From contig DAIRGA010000003.1 of NCBI GenBank assembly GCA_036794825.1, positions 1-64,000 of the forward strand: a stretch of 64,000 nucleotides of DNA. The letters are read 5' to 3'. The DNA is from RZYY01 sp036794825 (GTDB lineage Bacteria; Bacteroidota; Bacteroidia; Bacteroidales; 4484-276). Shown here piece after piece: positions 17,847 to 26,326 of the stretch. The notes below the pieces were generated by a model, which ran no database searches, was not told the DNA's origin, and saw nothing but the letters and a program-made list of their open reading frames with translations. How positions within the stretch are numbered: the stretch's first letter is position 1; the number at the start of each line of letters is the position of its first letter. The position numbers and the translations under genes are program-made.

Positions 17847-18763
17847 TGATCACCATACTCGGCCCGACTGCCACCGGAAAAACGCAGCTGGCTGCGATGG
17901 TCGCCCACCAGTTGGATGGCGAAGTAATCAGCGCCGATTCACGCCAGGTGTACAAGGGCATGAATATCGGAACGGGTAAGGATTACGACGATTATCTTGT
18001 TAACGGGAAACACGTGCCCTATCACCTGGTGGATATTGCCGGGCCGGGCTATGAATACAATGTCTTCGAATTTCAGCGGGGGTTTTTAAAAGCCTTCGAT
18101 AATATAGTTGCGCTACACAAATTGCCTGTGCTTTGCGGCGGAACGGGGCTTTATCTGGAAGCGGCATTGTCGGGCAAACCATTAACCGAAGTCCCTGTAG
18201 ATAAGCTATTGAGGGTGCAGTTAGGATTGATGAGTAGTGAAGAGCTGACCAAATTACTTAAATCGCTGCGCAAAACGCATAACAGCACTGATCTTACCGA
18301 TCGCAAACGAACGACCCGCGCCATCGAGATTGCCATGTATGAGAATGACAATCCGGAAATCAGTTTGCCATTCCCCGCAATAAACCACCTGATTTTTGGT
18401 ATTCACTTCGAACGGGATATCATCCGGCAGCGGATTACTGAACGGCTGAAAAAGCGGCTTGACGCCGGAATGGCTGATGAAGTGAAAACACTTCTTGCTT
18501 CCGGTCTGAAACCGGAACAACTCACTTTTTACGGTCTCGAATACCGCTATCTCACTGATTTTGTGACCGGTAAAATTCCATTCGACGAGATGTTCCAACT
18601 GCTCAATACGGCTATTCATCAATTTGCCAAACGCCAGATGACCTGGTACAGGCGGATGGAAAAGCGTGGTTTCGCCATTAACTGGATAGATGGTAACCTG
18701 ACGGAAGTTGAAAAGCTTGCAGCGGTAGTAAGCCAGGTTGAAGCTGCCCGGAAGTTGCGATAG
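17816..18763 (+). CDS. miaA: tRNA dimethylallyltransferase
   Basis: MiaA transfers a dimethylallyl group to N6 of A37 in tRNAs reading UNN codons. The 315-residue protein has the P-loop GPTATGKTQ (residues 14-22), the DSRQVYKGMNIGTGK substrate segment, the CGGTGLYLEA motif and the C-terminal RQMTWYRR tract. The length is normal. It starts inside the glycosyltransferase gene. Its stop codon TAG (18761-18763) lies inside the first hairpin repeat, which begins at 18757, so the repeat inserted at, or evolved against, the very end of the gene. Confidence 0.96.
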   Translation: MAKNNNDTPLMITILGPTATGKTQLAAMVAHQLDGEVISADSRQVYKGMNIGTGKDYDDYLVNGKHVPYHLVDIAGPGYEYNVFEFQRGFLKAFDNIVALHKLPVLCGGTGLYLEAALSGKPLTEVPVDKLLRVQLGLMSSEELTKLLKSLRKTHNSTDLTDRKRTTRAIEIAMYENDNPEISLPFPAINHLIFGIHFERDIIRQRITERLKKRLDAGMADEVKTLLASGLKPEQLTFYGLEYRYLTDFVTGKIPFDEMFQLLNTAIHQFAKRQMTWYRRMEKRGFAINWIDGNLTEVEKLAAVVSQVEAARKLR

Positions 18764-18842
18764 TATCGCTCCCAGCAAACCTATCGCTAATCAACCGAGA
18801 TACTTTTTTAGTCATAGGATGGCTTGGAGCCATACTATGACT
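18757..18842. repeat. Hairpin repeat unit, copy 1
   Basis: An 86-base unit repeated at 18849-18933 with four substitutions and one T insertion. It contains small palindromes such as GCGATAGTATCGC, and its left and right thirds are partly complementary (GTATCGCTCCC against GGGAGCCATAC), so the transcript can fold into a branched hairpin on either strand. It sits between convergent miaA and tag and may act as a bidirectional terminator. Confidence 0.85.
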
Positions 18843-18848
18843 TCCAAT

Positions 18849-18933
18849 GCGATAGTATCGCTCCCAGCGATCCTATCGCTAATCAACCGAGATACTTTTT
18901 AGTCATAGGATGGCAGGGAGCCATACTATGACT
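18849..18933. repeat. Hairpin repeat unit, copy 2
   Basis: Second tandem copy, 85 bases, separated from copy 1 by six bases. Here the AGCGAT-CCT-ATCGCT palindrome is perfect, whereas copy 1 has lost it, so copy 2 is probably closer to the original. It ends 11 bases before the tag stop codon. Confidence 0.85.
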
Positions 18934-18944
18934 GATGCAGGGCA

Positions 18945-19532
18945 TCAAAACGGGAAAACCTCTTTTTGCCTTCGGAAACAGCTTTCCATGTGGTCGTCAA
19001 CCATCCCGACGGCCTGCATGTGGGCATAGATTGTAGTAGGTCCAAGAAACTTGAAACCTCTTTTCTTCAAATCTTTGGCAAAAGCTTCGGCTTCAGGGAT
19101 CGTTACCGGGTAGTCGCTGGCTTCATGAATAGTGTGTCTTATCTGCTGATTTTGAACAAACTGCCAGGAGTATTTGGCAAACGAACCAAACTCTTTCTGC
19201 ACCTCGAGAAATCGTTTGGCGTTATTCACTGCAGCCTCAATCTTTGCCCTATTCCTGATTATGCCGGTATCCACCATTAACAGTTCAATTTCAGCCGGCC
19301 CAAACTCAGCTACTTTTTCAGGATCAAAATCAGCGAAGGCATGGCGATAGTTTTCCCGCCGGTTCAGGATAGTTTGCCACGAGAGCCCGGCCTGAGCGCT
19401 TTCGAGCACAAGAAATTCAAACAATTTCCTATCGTCAGTGGTCGGAACTCCCCATTCTTCATCGTGATATTGCTGCATCAGCGGATCTTTTACAGCCCAG
19501 GCGCAACGCGATTTATCAATGATCTGATTCAT
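18945..19532 (-). CDS. tag: DNA-3-methyladenine glycosylase I
   Basis: Tag removes 3-methyladenine from alkylated DNA as the first step of base excision repair. The 195-residue protein has the standard features: RCAWAVKDPLMQQYHDEEWG at the start (zinc Cys and His), FEFLVLESAQAGLSWQTIL in the helix-hairpin-helix region, and FKFLGPTTIYAHMQAVGMVDDH near the end with the second zinc site. The length is normal. It has its own -7 box upstream and converges with miaA across the hairpin repeats. Confidence 0.96.
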   Translation of the reverse strand: MNQIIDKSRCAWAVKDPLMQQYHDEEWGVPTTDDRKLFEFLVLESAQAGLSWQTILNRRENYRHAFADFDPEKVAEFGPAEIELLMVDTGIIRNRAKIEAAVNNAKRFLEVQKEFGSFAKYSWQFVQNQQIRHTIHEASDYPVTIPEAEAFAKDLKKRGFKFLGPTTIYAHMQAVGMVDDHMESCFRRQKEVFPF

Positions 19533-19564
19533 GATTCCGGATTAGGTTTTAGGTGAATTGACTG

Positions 19565-19572
19565 CAAATATA
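19565..19572 (-). promoter_or_regulatory. -7 box for tag
   Basis: On the minus strand TATATTTG (19572-19565) matches TAnnTTTG, 32 bases before the tag start. No clear -33 TTTG at normal spacing. Confidence 0.4.
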
Positions 19573-19594
19573 ATTGAGTTCAAAATTCTCTCCC

Positions 19595-21244
19595 CTACCC
19601 TAGGTACTTTGCCACGATCGGCATACGGCGGCCCATGCCGAAGGCTTTGGGGGAGACGCGCAGGATGGGTGGGGTTTGGTAGCGCTTGTATTCGTTGGTG
19701 TTGACGAGCTTGAGGGTGCGTTTTATGAGTTCTTCGTCGAAACCCATGGCAATGAGTTCTTTGGGGCCTTTTCGCTGCTCGATGTACTGGTAGAGGAGTT
19801 TGTCGAGGATTTCGTAATCGGGCAGTGAGTCGGAGTCCTTTTGGTTGGGACGCAGTTCGGCTGAAGGGGGTTTGGTAATAATGTTTTCGGGGATGATCTC
19901 ACCGTTGAGATTGATGTACCTTGCCATCTCAAACACTTCCGTTTTGTAAACATCTCCAAGCACCGAAATGCCCCCGTTCATGTCGCCGTATAAAGTTCCG
20001 TAGCCCACTGCGGCCTCACTTTTGTTGGAGGTATTCAAAACGATATATCCATTCTTGTTGGAGAGTGCCATCAGGTAAACGCCTCTTATACGTGCCTGCA
20101 GATTTTCGTCTGAAAGACCTAAAGGCAGGCTACCAAATGTGGGTTCGAGCGTATGGCGGAAAATCTGGTGAGCGTCGTTAATGCTTATAAGATGATGAGG
20201 TGAGCCGGTATTTCTGAGCAATTCCAGCGAATCGTTCACCGAGTGATCGGAAGAATATTGTGAAGGCATGAGAACCGACACCACATTCTCTTTGCCGAGA
20301 GCCTTGATGGCAAGCACAAGAGTTACAGCAGAGTCGATGCCACCGGACAAGCCGAGGATAGCCTTGGTAAAGCCCTGTTTATGGAAGTAATTCCGGATTC
20401 CCATCACCAGGGCGTCATGAATCAGGCCAATTTTGAGCTGGCCAGACGGATATTTGTCAATCTGTCTTTCAATCGTATTTGTTTTAAGGTTGGTTGTATC
20501 TACGATCAGAAAATCCTCTTCGAAGTATTTCAGCTCATGCTGTATTTTTCCGGATTCGTCGAGTACCATCGAACCGCCATCAAACAGCAGCTCCGTTTGC
20601 GCTCCCACGTGATTGACATAATAAAGTGGCAGGTGATAGGCACGTGCATTTTCACGCAAAACATCGGTCCGGGTTTTATACTGATTGTAGTTGAAAGGCG
20701 ATGCAGCTATGTTGATCATCAGATCGAGTTCTTTCTCAGCCAGTTTATCCATGGGATTAACGGTGTACAAAGGTTCATTACCCACATTCCACAGGTCTTC
20801 ACAGATGGTCAGCGCTATTTTATGACCTTTAAAATCAATTACATCCCACTTTTTATTGGGTTCAAAATAGCGGTATTCATCAAAAACATCATAATTGGGC
20901 AGGAGGGTTTTATGTCGCACATGCCTCACAGCACCATCGAAAAGCAGGCAAGCCGAATTGTAAAGGTCCTTACCTTCGTAGTCGGGATTGATGGTGGGGG
21001 TTCCGACGATAGCTGCAATTCCTTTACACTTCAGTGCAATGTCATTCACAGCCCTTTGACATTTATCAATAAAGTCTGCAAATTCGAGAAAATCACGGGG
21101 AGGGTAGCCGCACACGGCCAATTCAGCAAAAACTACAAGGTCGGCACCGGCATCCTTTGCGGACTGGATCGAGGATTTGATTTTGGAAACATTTCCTTCG
21201 AAATTACCAACGTGGTAATTGAGTTGTGCCAGCGCGATCTTCAT
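19595..21244 (-). CDS. nadE: Glutamine-dependent NAD+ synthase
   Basis: This enzyme amidates nicotinic acid adenine dinucleotide to NAD+ in the cytoplasm. The 549-residue protein has two domains: an N-terminal nitrilase-type glutaminase with catalytic Glu (FAELAVCGYPPRD), Lys (KTLLPNYDVFDE) and Cys (LTICEDLWN), and a C-terminal synthetase with the PP-loop GLSGGIDSAVT. NTSNKSEAAVGYGTLYGD and the closing MGRRMPIV are family-typical. It starts nine bases after the barrel-protein gene at 21254-21946 and is probably transcribed with it. Confidence 0.96.
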   Translation of the reverse strand: MKIALAQLNYHVGNFEGNVSKIKSSIQSAKDAGADLVVFAELAVCGYPPRDFLEFADFIDKCQRAVNDIALKCKGIAAIVGTPTINPDYEGKDLYNSACLLFDGAVRHVRHKTLLPNYDVFDEYRYFEPNKKWDVIDFKGHKIALTICEDLWNVGNEPLYTVNPMDKLAEKELDLMINIAASPFNYNQYKTRTDVLRENARAYHLPLYYVNHVGAQTELLFDGGSMVLDESGKIQHELKYFEEDFLIVDTTNLKTNTIERQIDKYPSGQLKIGLIHDALVMGIRNYFHKQGFTKAILGLSGGIDSAVTLVLAIKALGKENVVSVLMPSQYSSDHSVNDSLELLRNTGSPHHLISINDAHQIFRHTLEPTFGSLPLGLSDENLQARIRGVYLMALSNKNGYIVLNTSNKSEAAVGYGTLYGDMNGGISVLGDVYKTEVFEMARYINLNGEIIPENIITKPPSAELRPNQKDSDSLPDYEILDKLLYQYIEQRKGPKELIAMGFDEELIKRTLKLVNTNEYKRYQTPPILRVSPKAFGMGRRMPIVAKYLG

Positions 21245-21253
21245 TTCAACTTG

Positions 21254-21946
21254 CTAAAAAATGACTCCAATAGTGATCTCGACGTAGTTAAGGGTAGCTT
21301 TTGGCTCTACCCCTGTAACGGCATTGGTTGATTTTAAGACGTCGGTGATTCCATTGGAGTAATTAAGACCTAAAATGAGACATGTCGAATTGTCGAGATA
21401 ATACTCAATTCCGCCGCCAAGCATCAGCGAGCCGCGCATCAGATTGATTTCATTGCTCACGTCGTCCTCCGATTCGTACTCAGTGCCGCTGTTGGTAAAA
21501 GAATCTTCAGCATCAGCCTTGATGTTGAAACCGAGGCTAAATCCAATCTGTCCGAAGTATTTAATTTTATCAAACTGGTTGGTGCTCATTTTCAGCATTA
21601 GAGGGATATCCACATAGCCAAGCGTGTATTTGCGATTCAGGTCGCCGGTTACGGTATCGGTGGTCCCTGGCAGAACGCGCAGATCCTGGTAATTCAACCT
21701 TCCGTTCAGACGGTTGATGGCAAAACCGGTAGTGAAATAATAGTTATCAGCAAGCGTGAAGTCGCTGATCAGTCCCCAGTTATAGCCCGGAATGCTTCCA
21801 TCTTTTTCGTAACCATTGGAATTGGTTGTAAGCCAGCCGATGTTGGGCGACACTTTTAATCCGAACCTGAATGGCTTGTTTTGAGCAAAAATTGCATTCG
21901 CAGAAATCAGCATAGAAATCAATAAAAGGATAGAGATTTTTCTCAT
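21254..21946 (-). CDS. PorT-family outer-membrane beta-barrel protein
   Basis: The 230-residue protein has a signal peptide (MRKISILLLISMLISANAIFAQ) and alternating amphipathic strands (FRFGLKVSPNIGWL, YYFTTGFAINRL, YTLGYVDIPLMLKM, KIKYFGQIGFSLGFN, SLMLGGGIEYYL) ending in VEITIGVIF, as in OMP_b-brl_2/PorT-like barrels. These are small eight-stranded barrels with mostly unknown roles; true PorT is needed for T9SS, but this general fold is common and I do not claim identity. It is the first gene of a unit with nadE. Confidence 0.82.
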   Translation of the reverse strand: MRKISILLLISMLISANAIFAQNKPFRFGLKVSPNIGWLTTNSNGYEKDGSIPGYNWGLISDFTLADNYYFTTGFAINRLNGRLNYQDLRVLPGTTDTVTGDLNRKYTLGYVDIPLMLKMSTNQFDKIKYFGQIGFSLGFNIKADAEDSFTNSGTEYESEDDVSNEINLMRGSLMLGGGIEYYLDNSTCLILGLNYSNGITDVLKSTNAVTGVEPKATLNYVEITIGVIF

Positions 21947-21966
21947 GATAATGTTTTTTGGAGTGG

Positions 21967-21974
21967 CAAAAGTA
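21967..21974 (-). promoter_or_regulatory. -7 box for the barrel protein-nadE unit
   Basis: TACTTTTG on the minus strand (21974-21967), 20 bases before the start at 21946. It is back to back with the plus-strand promoter at 22018. Confidence 0.55.
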
Positions 21975-21997
21975 GGAAAAGAAAGTGAATGCGGTAT

Positions 21998-22025
21998 TTT
22001 GGCTTTGGAAAATATTTTACTTTTG
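21998..22025 (+). promoter_or_regulatory. Promoter for the second barrel-protein gene
   Basis: TTTG 21998-22001 and TACTTTTG 22018-22025 with a 16-base spacer, 38 bases before ATG 22064. The -7 box is a full match; the spacer is a little short. Confidence 0.5.
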
Positions 22026-22063
22026 CCAGGTCATAAAATTAACAAAACTCAAATCTGAAAACA

Positions 22064-22675
22064 ATGAAGAAATTAGCATTGATCTTTATTTTCACCCTTT
22101 CGGCAGGTGTTGTTTTTGGTCAGTTTACCCTCGGACCAAAAGTTGGTTTCAACACTTCAAAACTCACTACAGATATTGATGAAATATCGAGTGATTTAAC
22201 AAACAATTTCCAATTTGGAGCTTTTGTCAGGTTCGGTACAAAATTTTACCTGCAACCAGAGGTGAACTGGGTTACTGCAGGCGGTACCTTTAAAAAACCG
22301 GCAGATGCAAACGCAAAAGCAATTGATCAGGAAGTAAAACTGGAAACCATCGAAATTCCGGTAATCGTGGGGTGGCGTTTACTCAACCTTGGCGTTGGAA
22401 ATGTAAGAGTTCTGGCGGGCCCGTCTGCTTCTATTGTTACCGATAAAACCGTTTCAACCACCAGTGGCGAAAGTTTTATCAACCCGATTACTTCCGCTGA
22501 TATTGATGATCTGATCTGGGGTTTCAATATTGGCGCCGGCGCTGATATTTTGATGTTTACCATTGATGTCCGCTACCAGATGGGTTTGAATGAAGTGATT
22601 ACAAAGGTTGAAAACTTCGACTTCAACTCCAAGAACAACATGTTCGCGGTGTCGGTGGGATGGAAAATTTTGTAA
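22064..22675 (+). CDS. PorT-family outer-membrane beta-barrel protein
   Basis: A 203-residue protein with signal peptide MKKLALIFIFTLSAGVVFGQ and a small beta-barrel: FTLGPKVGFNTSKL, FQFGAFVRFGTKFYLQPEVNWV, TIEIPVIVGWRLLNLGVGNVRVLAGPSASI, LIWGFNIGAGADIL, and the terminal strand FAVSVGWKIL. It belongs to the same broad family as the divergent gene at 21254-21946 but is clearly different in sequence. It is probably transcribed alone, as a strong terminator follows directly. The function is unknown. Confidence 0.85.
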   Translation: MKKLALIFIFTLSAGVVFGQFTLGPKVGFNTSKLTTDIDEISSDLTNNFQFGAFVRFGTKFYLQPEVNWVTAGGTFKKPADANAKAIDQEVKLETIEIPVIVGWRLLNLGVGNVRVLAGPSASIVTDKTVSTTSGESFINPITSADIDDLIWGFNIGAGADILMFTIDVRYQMGLNEVITKVENFDFNSKNNMFAVSVGWKIL

Positions 22676-22706
22676 CCAATTAAAATAAAAGGGGTTAAAC
22701 CTACGT

Positions 22707-22740
22707 AAAATGTCAGCATTCATCAGGATGCTGACATTTT
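22707..22740 (+). terminator. Intrinsic terminator after the barrel-protein gene
   Basis: AAAATGTCAGCAT (22707-22719) pairs perfectly with ATGCTGACATTTT (22728-22740), 13 bp with an 8-base loop. The run of T at the 3' arm and the flanking A run make it usable in both directions. Confidence 0.85.
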
Positions 22741-22755
22741 TATTTTCTCCAAACT

Positions 22756-23769
22756 ATGCATCACTTTAATAATATAGTATCTCAAATTTCATTCGTCCTG
22801 TTATTGTTTTCCATAGCTTCATGCACAGGCGGGCAAAAGCGAAATCTGGACATTAGCCTGAAAGGTATTGAAGTTGAGCCTGTTACAATTAAAAGGTGCG
22901 AGCAGGCCTTATTCAAAATTGCGCCCGAAGCGCTAAAACCAGGATTGAAAGCCATTGCAACCGATTATCCGGTTTTTTTGAATTACGACCTCGACGATAC
23001 TCTGATAATCATTCAGTTGTATAATTTCATCACTGAGCCGGTGAACAGGGAGCTTTACCAGCTGACGACGGAAAAATTCCCAGACCTAGCCTTTCTTGAG
23101 AAAGACTTCCATAAAGCTTTTCAGCATTTTCGGTTTTATTTTCCCGAAAAAGATATTCTTAACATCACCACATACGTTTCCGGGCTGCTGTATGAACTGC
23201 CGGTGCAGTTTTTCGATAAAAATATGATCATCGCCCTCGACATGTATCTGGGAGAAGATGCTGAGCATTACCGGCGAGTCCGCTTTCCCCTTTACAAAAT
23301 CGAAAGGATGAACCGGGACTATATCGTCAGGGATGGGATTTATGATTTTTATTATTACCATTTCATCAAAAAGCCCGGCGACAATATGCTGGAGCGAATG
23401 ATCAGCAACGGCAAGCAGCTCTATTTTCTGGATGCCATGTTACCGGATGTTCCGGATCACATCAAAATCGGTTATCCGCAGCAGAAGCTTGACTGGTGTG
23501 TTGCTAACGAAAGCAACATCTGGTCTTTCCTGATTCAGAATGAATTGCTTTATGATTCAGAAGCAGGTACTTTGCGGAAGTTCTTCGCCGACGGCCCTTT
23601 CACTAATCAATTCGGAAACGATTCGCCGGCCAGAATCGGAGAGTGGATGGGCTGGCAGATTGTTAGAAGCTATATGAACAAAAACCGGGAGGTTTCGCTG
23701 GCTGAGCTAGTAGAAGATGATGATTTTCAGACAATTTTCAAGAAATCCGGGTATCGTCCGGCGAGGTAA
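22756..23769 (+). CDS. gldB: Gliding motility lipoprotein GldB
   Basis: The 337-residue protein has a lipoprotein signal (LLLFSIASC, Cys about 23). The body matches GldB: RCEQALFKI near residue 50, DKNMIIALDMYLGED, ERMISNGKQLYFLDAMLPDV, IGYPQQKLDWCVANESNIWSFLIQNELLY and, near the end, NDSPARIGEWMGWQIVRSYM. GldB is required for gliding in flavobacteria and also occurs in non-gliding members with T9SS; it is thought to act at the cell envelope. gldC is not adjacent. Three T9SS cargo genes in this window agree with a working T9SS. The gene converges with the PAP2 gene with a single base between the stops. Confidence 0.9.
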   Translation: MHHFNNIVSQISFVLLLFSIASCTGGQKRNLDISLKGIEVEPVTIKRCEQALFKIAPEALKPGLKAIATDYPVFLNYDLDDTLIIIQLYNFITEPVNRELYQLTTEKFPDLAFLEKDFHKAFQHFRFYFPEKDILNITTYVSGLLYELPVQFFDKNMIIALDMYLGEDAEHYRRVRFPLYKIERMNRDYIVRDGIYDFYYYHFIKKPGDNMLERMISNGKQLYFLDAMLPDVPDHIKIGYPQQKLDWCVANESNIWSFLIQNELLYDSEAGTLRKFFADGPFTNQFGNDSPARIGEWMGWQIVRSYMNKNREVSLAELVEDDDFQTIFKKSGYRPAR

Positions 23770-23770
23770 G

Positions 23771-24349
23771 TCAGTTGTGTGTGGAAATTATCCGGGGAGC
23801 GAATTTTGCTAACAGCCTGTAAATCAACATCCCGAGCAATACACCAAGCAAAGCACCCGCCAAAATATCTCCGGGGTAATGCACACCAAGATAAATTCGG
23901 GAGTAAGAAACCATTGTCGCCCAGATGATTAAGGCGACAGAAAAATATTTCCAGTAAATCCTGAAAAAGGGTATCATGAATGCGGCAAGGGCAAAAGAAT
24001 TGGAGGCATGGGAAGATACAAACCCAAACTTCCCGCCGCATTTACCATTTACCAAGTGAACCAGCAGCTTCAAATCCTCATTATGACAGGGACGCAGACG
24101 CTGAACACTGTTTTTGATCATTACACTGGACTGATCGCTCAGCGTTATGAGCAGTGCCACGGCAAGCAGAATCCACAAGGCATTGAATTTGTGTTTTTTA
24201 ACTAATAAAAATAGAAAAAAAACATACAGCGGCACCCACGTAAATTTGTGGCTGATCCAAAACATGATTTCATCAAAAAGAGGGCTATGAATACTATTCA
24301 GGAAGAGAAAAACCTGTGTGTCGAGATCATTCAGAAATTGGATGAGCAT
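23771..24349 (-). CDS. PAP2-family membrane phosphatase
   Basis: A 192-residue membrane protein with about five to six helices and the three PAP2 motifs: KNSVQRLRP (about 76-84), SSHASNSFA with the active His (about 113-121), and SRIYLGVHYPGDILAG near residue 160. Members remove phosphate from lipid phosphates such as undecaprenyl pyrophosphate or phosphatidylglycerol phosphate, with the active site on the outer face of the membrane. The gene lies ten bases after obgE and is probably the last of an hpt-obgE-PAP2 operon. The exact lipid substrate cannot be read from the sequence. Confidence 0.92.
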   Translation of the reverse strand: MLIQFLNDLDTQVFLFLNSIHSPLFDEIMFWISHKFTWVPLYVFFLFLLVKKHKFNALWILLAVALLITLSDQSSVMIKNSVQRLRPCHNEDLKLLVHLVNGKCGGKFGFVSSHASNSFALAAFMIPFFRIYWKYFSVALIIWATMVSYSRIYLGVHYPGDILAGALLGVLLGMLIYRLLAKFAPRIISTHN

Positions 24350-24359
24350 GCTCAGGGAT

Positions 24360-25358
24360 TTATTCAGTTTCGGGGTTTAACACTTTCCAGATCATATCTT
24401 TAAGTTTCATCAGCCCCTTTTGTGTAAATGAAGAGATGAAAACATGCGGGATGCGCGGTAAATCCTTTTTCATCATTTGTATTAGCTCATCGTCGAGCAA
24501 ATCGGACTTTGAAATTGCGAGAATCCGTGACTTATCCAGCAACTCAGGGTTGTACTGCTTTAGTTCGTTGAGTAATATTTTGTATTCCTGTTTGATATCT
24601 TTCGTATCGGCAGGAATCACAAAGAGTAATATTGAATTGCGTTCGATATGCCGCAGAAACCTCAGACCCAGCCCTTTACCCTCGTGTGCTCCTTCGATGA
24701 TTCCGGGGATGTCGGCCATAACGAACGAGCGGTGATCGCGGTAGCTGACCATGCCCAGGTTGGGTTTCAGGGTTGTAAACGGATAATCGGCAATTTCGGG
24801 TTTGGCAGCTGAAACGGAAGAAAGCAGGGTTGACTTTCCGGCGTTTGGGAATCCAACAAGACCTACATCAGCCAGTAGTTTCAACTCGAGTATTTTCCAT
24901 ATTTCCTGCCCTTCTTCGCCCGGCTGCGCATACCGTGGCGCCTGGTTAGTGGCCGATTTAAAATGATCGTTGCCCAGCCCGCCTCTTCCGCCGGGAACGA
25001 GAATTTTCTCTTCGTCGTGAAAGGTAATTTCGAAATCAATTTCTCCTGTTTCAGCATCGCGGGCAACCGTTCCCAACGGAACCTCAAGGATTACATCTTT
25101 GCCGAATGCACCGCTTTTGAGCTGACCTCCTCCGTCACCACCCCGCTCGGCCATCACATGCTTGGTATATTTTAGATGCAGCAAAGTCCATAGCTGCTTA
25201 TTTCCCTTCAGGATGATGTGTCCGCCGCGACCGCCATCACCGCCATCCGGGCCACCGCGCGGGTTCAGCCTTGAACGGTGAAAGTGAGCAGAGCCTTTTC
25301 CACCATGCCCCGAACGGCAAAATATCTTTACATAATCAACAAAGTTGGAAGCGCTCAT
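24360..25358 (-). CDS. obgE: Obg GTPase
   Basis: Obg is an essential ribosome-associated GTPase in 50S assembly and stress control. The 332-residue protein has the glycine-rich Obg domain (GHGGKGSAHFHR, RGGPDGGDGGRGGHI) and the G domain with G1 GFPNAGKST, G3 DIPGIIEGAHEGKGLG and G4 SKSD. It ends after the G domain with no C-terminal OCT extension, as in other Bacteroidota. Its ATG overlaps the hpt stop codon (TGATG), so the genes are translationally coupled. Confidence 0.96.
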   Translation of the reverse strand: MSASNFVDYVKIFCRSGHGGKGSAHFHRSRLNPRGGPDGGDGGRGGHIILKGNKQLWTLLHLKYTKHVMAERGGDGGGQLKSGAFGKDVILEVPLGTVARDAETGEIDFEITFHDEEKILVPGGRGGLGNDHFKSATNQAPRYAQPGEEGQEIWKILELKLLADVGLVGFPNAGKSTLLSSVSAAKPEIADYPFTTLKPNLGMVSYRDHRSFVMADIPGIIEGAHEGKGLGLRFLRHIERNSILLFVIPADTKDIKQEYKILLNELKQYNPELLDKSRILAISKSDLLDDELIQMMKKDLPRIPHVFISSFTQKGLMKLKDMIWKVLNPETE

Positions 25359-25909
25359 CAGTGGTTCACGATTTTGTAAATATCCGGATAGTTACGGCCA
25401 AATCCATCATAATCAAGGCCATAACCAACTATAAAATCATTGGGAATTTCGATGCCTACATAATCAATCTGAAAATCCTTGCGGAAAGCTTTGGGTTTGA
25501 ACAGCAAAGTAGCCAGTAATACTTCTTTCGCTTCAAGTTTGCGCAATTTGCTCATGGTTTCTGCCATTGTGATGCCTGTGTCAATGATATCCTCGACGAT
25601 AACCACGGTGCGGCCATGCAAAACCTCATCCAGCCCGATCAGTTCGCGCACCGTGCTTGTAGTCTCGGTTCCCACATAACTGCTCAATTTCACAAAAGAA
25701 ACCTGACAGTCGGTTTTGATCTGTTTCAGCAAATCAGCAGCAAAAATGAATGCCCCATTGAGAACAACAAGAAACAGAGGATTTTTTCCCTGCAAATCAT
25801 TGGTCATCCGCAAGGCGAGATTAGTAATAGTTTCCTGAATGGTTTCGGATGAAATGAAAATCTCGAACTCTTTGTCAAGAACTTTAATGGTCGGTGTGTT
25901 CTGGTTCAT
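25358..25909 (-). CDS. hpt: Hypoxanthine phosphoribosyltransferase
   Basis: This salvage enzyme makes IMP or GMP from hypoxanthine or guanine and PRPP. A longer frame begins at 26026, but a perfect -7 box at 25933-25926 lies between that codon and ATG 25909, so 25909 is the true start, giving 183 residues, the normal length. The PRPP loop is VVIVEDIIDTGITM; LFLVVLNGAFIFAADLL and KLSSYVGTETTST are typical of the family. First gene of the hpt-obgE-PAP2 unit. Confidence 0.95.
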   Translation of the reverse strand: MNQNTPTIKVLDKEFEIFISSETIQETITNLALRMTNDLQGKNPLFLVVLNGAFIFAADLLKQIKTDCQVSFVKLSSYVGTETTSTVRELIGLDEVLHGRTVVIVEDIIDTGITMAETMSKLRKLEAKEVLLATLLFKPKAFRKDFQIDYVGIEIPNDFIVGYGLDYDGFGRNYPDIYKIVNH

Positions 25910-25925
25910 GAAATGAAATTTCGGG

Positions 25926-25933
25926 CAAAGATA
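25926..25933 (-). promoter_or_regulatory. -7 box for the hpt-obgE-PAP2 operon
   Basis: TATCTTTG on the minus strand (25933-25926), 16 bases before ATG 25909. It decides the start of hpt, since the longer frame would have to be read through it. Confidence 0.6.
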
Positions 25934-26080
25934 ACCCGATAAATCAAAAAAGCTGTGGCAATATTTTGAAAACAGGTCATTCAGGATTTTGCTTTCGGCT
26001 GTGGTCAGGGCAGTTTCGGTTGCCATTCAACTTAAAATGAAGCTGAAATAATTAGTACCAGCTAGAAAACACATAATGTA

Positions 26081-26124
26081 GAAAATCATTGTTTACCCCA
26101 ACCCTAAAGGGAGCAATGATTTTC
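26081..26124. repeat. Inverted repeat in the hpt-purE gap
   Basis: GAAAATCATTG (26081-26091) is exactly complementary to CAATGATTTTC (26114-26124) around a 22-base loop with AACCCTAAAGGGAG. It looks like one of the intergenic palindromes scattered in Bacteroidota genomes. The rest of the gap (25934-26283) holds no gene that I can see. Confidence 0.6.
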
Positions 26125-26283
26125 AACGATTTACTCCCTTCAGTGCGGGGGAAATAAATCCTGGAAAATCTAATTTAGGGAGTTTTCTGACTGGCACTAA
26201 TCAAGGATTAAGAGGGATCAGCGCTATTTCCGGGTTTATCACTCCTTACCAGAACATAAATCCCAACCTTTGGATAAAAGGAG

Positions 26284-26291
26284 TAAATTTG
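26284..26291 (+). promoter_or_regulatory. -7 box for the purE operon
   Basis: TAAATTTG matches TAnnTTTG, 35 bases before ATG 26327. A TTTG at 26269-26272 is too close to be the usual -33 element. Confidence 0.45.
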
Positions 26292-26326
26292 CCAACTGAT
26301 CATAATTATTATTAGACGATTATTAT

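Noticed and set aside
18757..18933. Tandem repeats as a CRISPR array or a tRNA
   Set aside because: Only two copies with a six-base spacer, unlike CRISPR; the fold is larger than a tRNA and lacks the T-loop and acceptor features.
20381..21331. 316-codon open frame on the plus strand opposite nadE
   Set aside because: It lies fully antisense to the well-supported nadE gene (and the end of the barrel gene), has no family motif and is a composition shadow.
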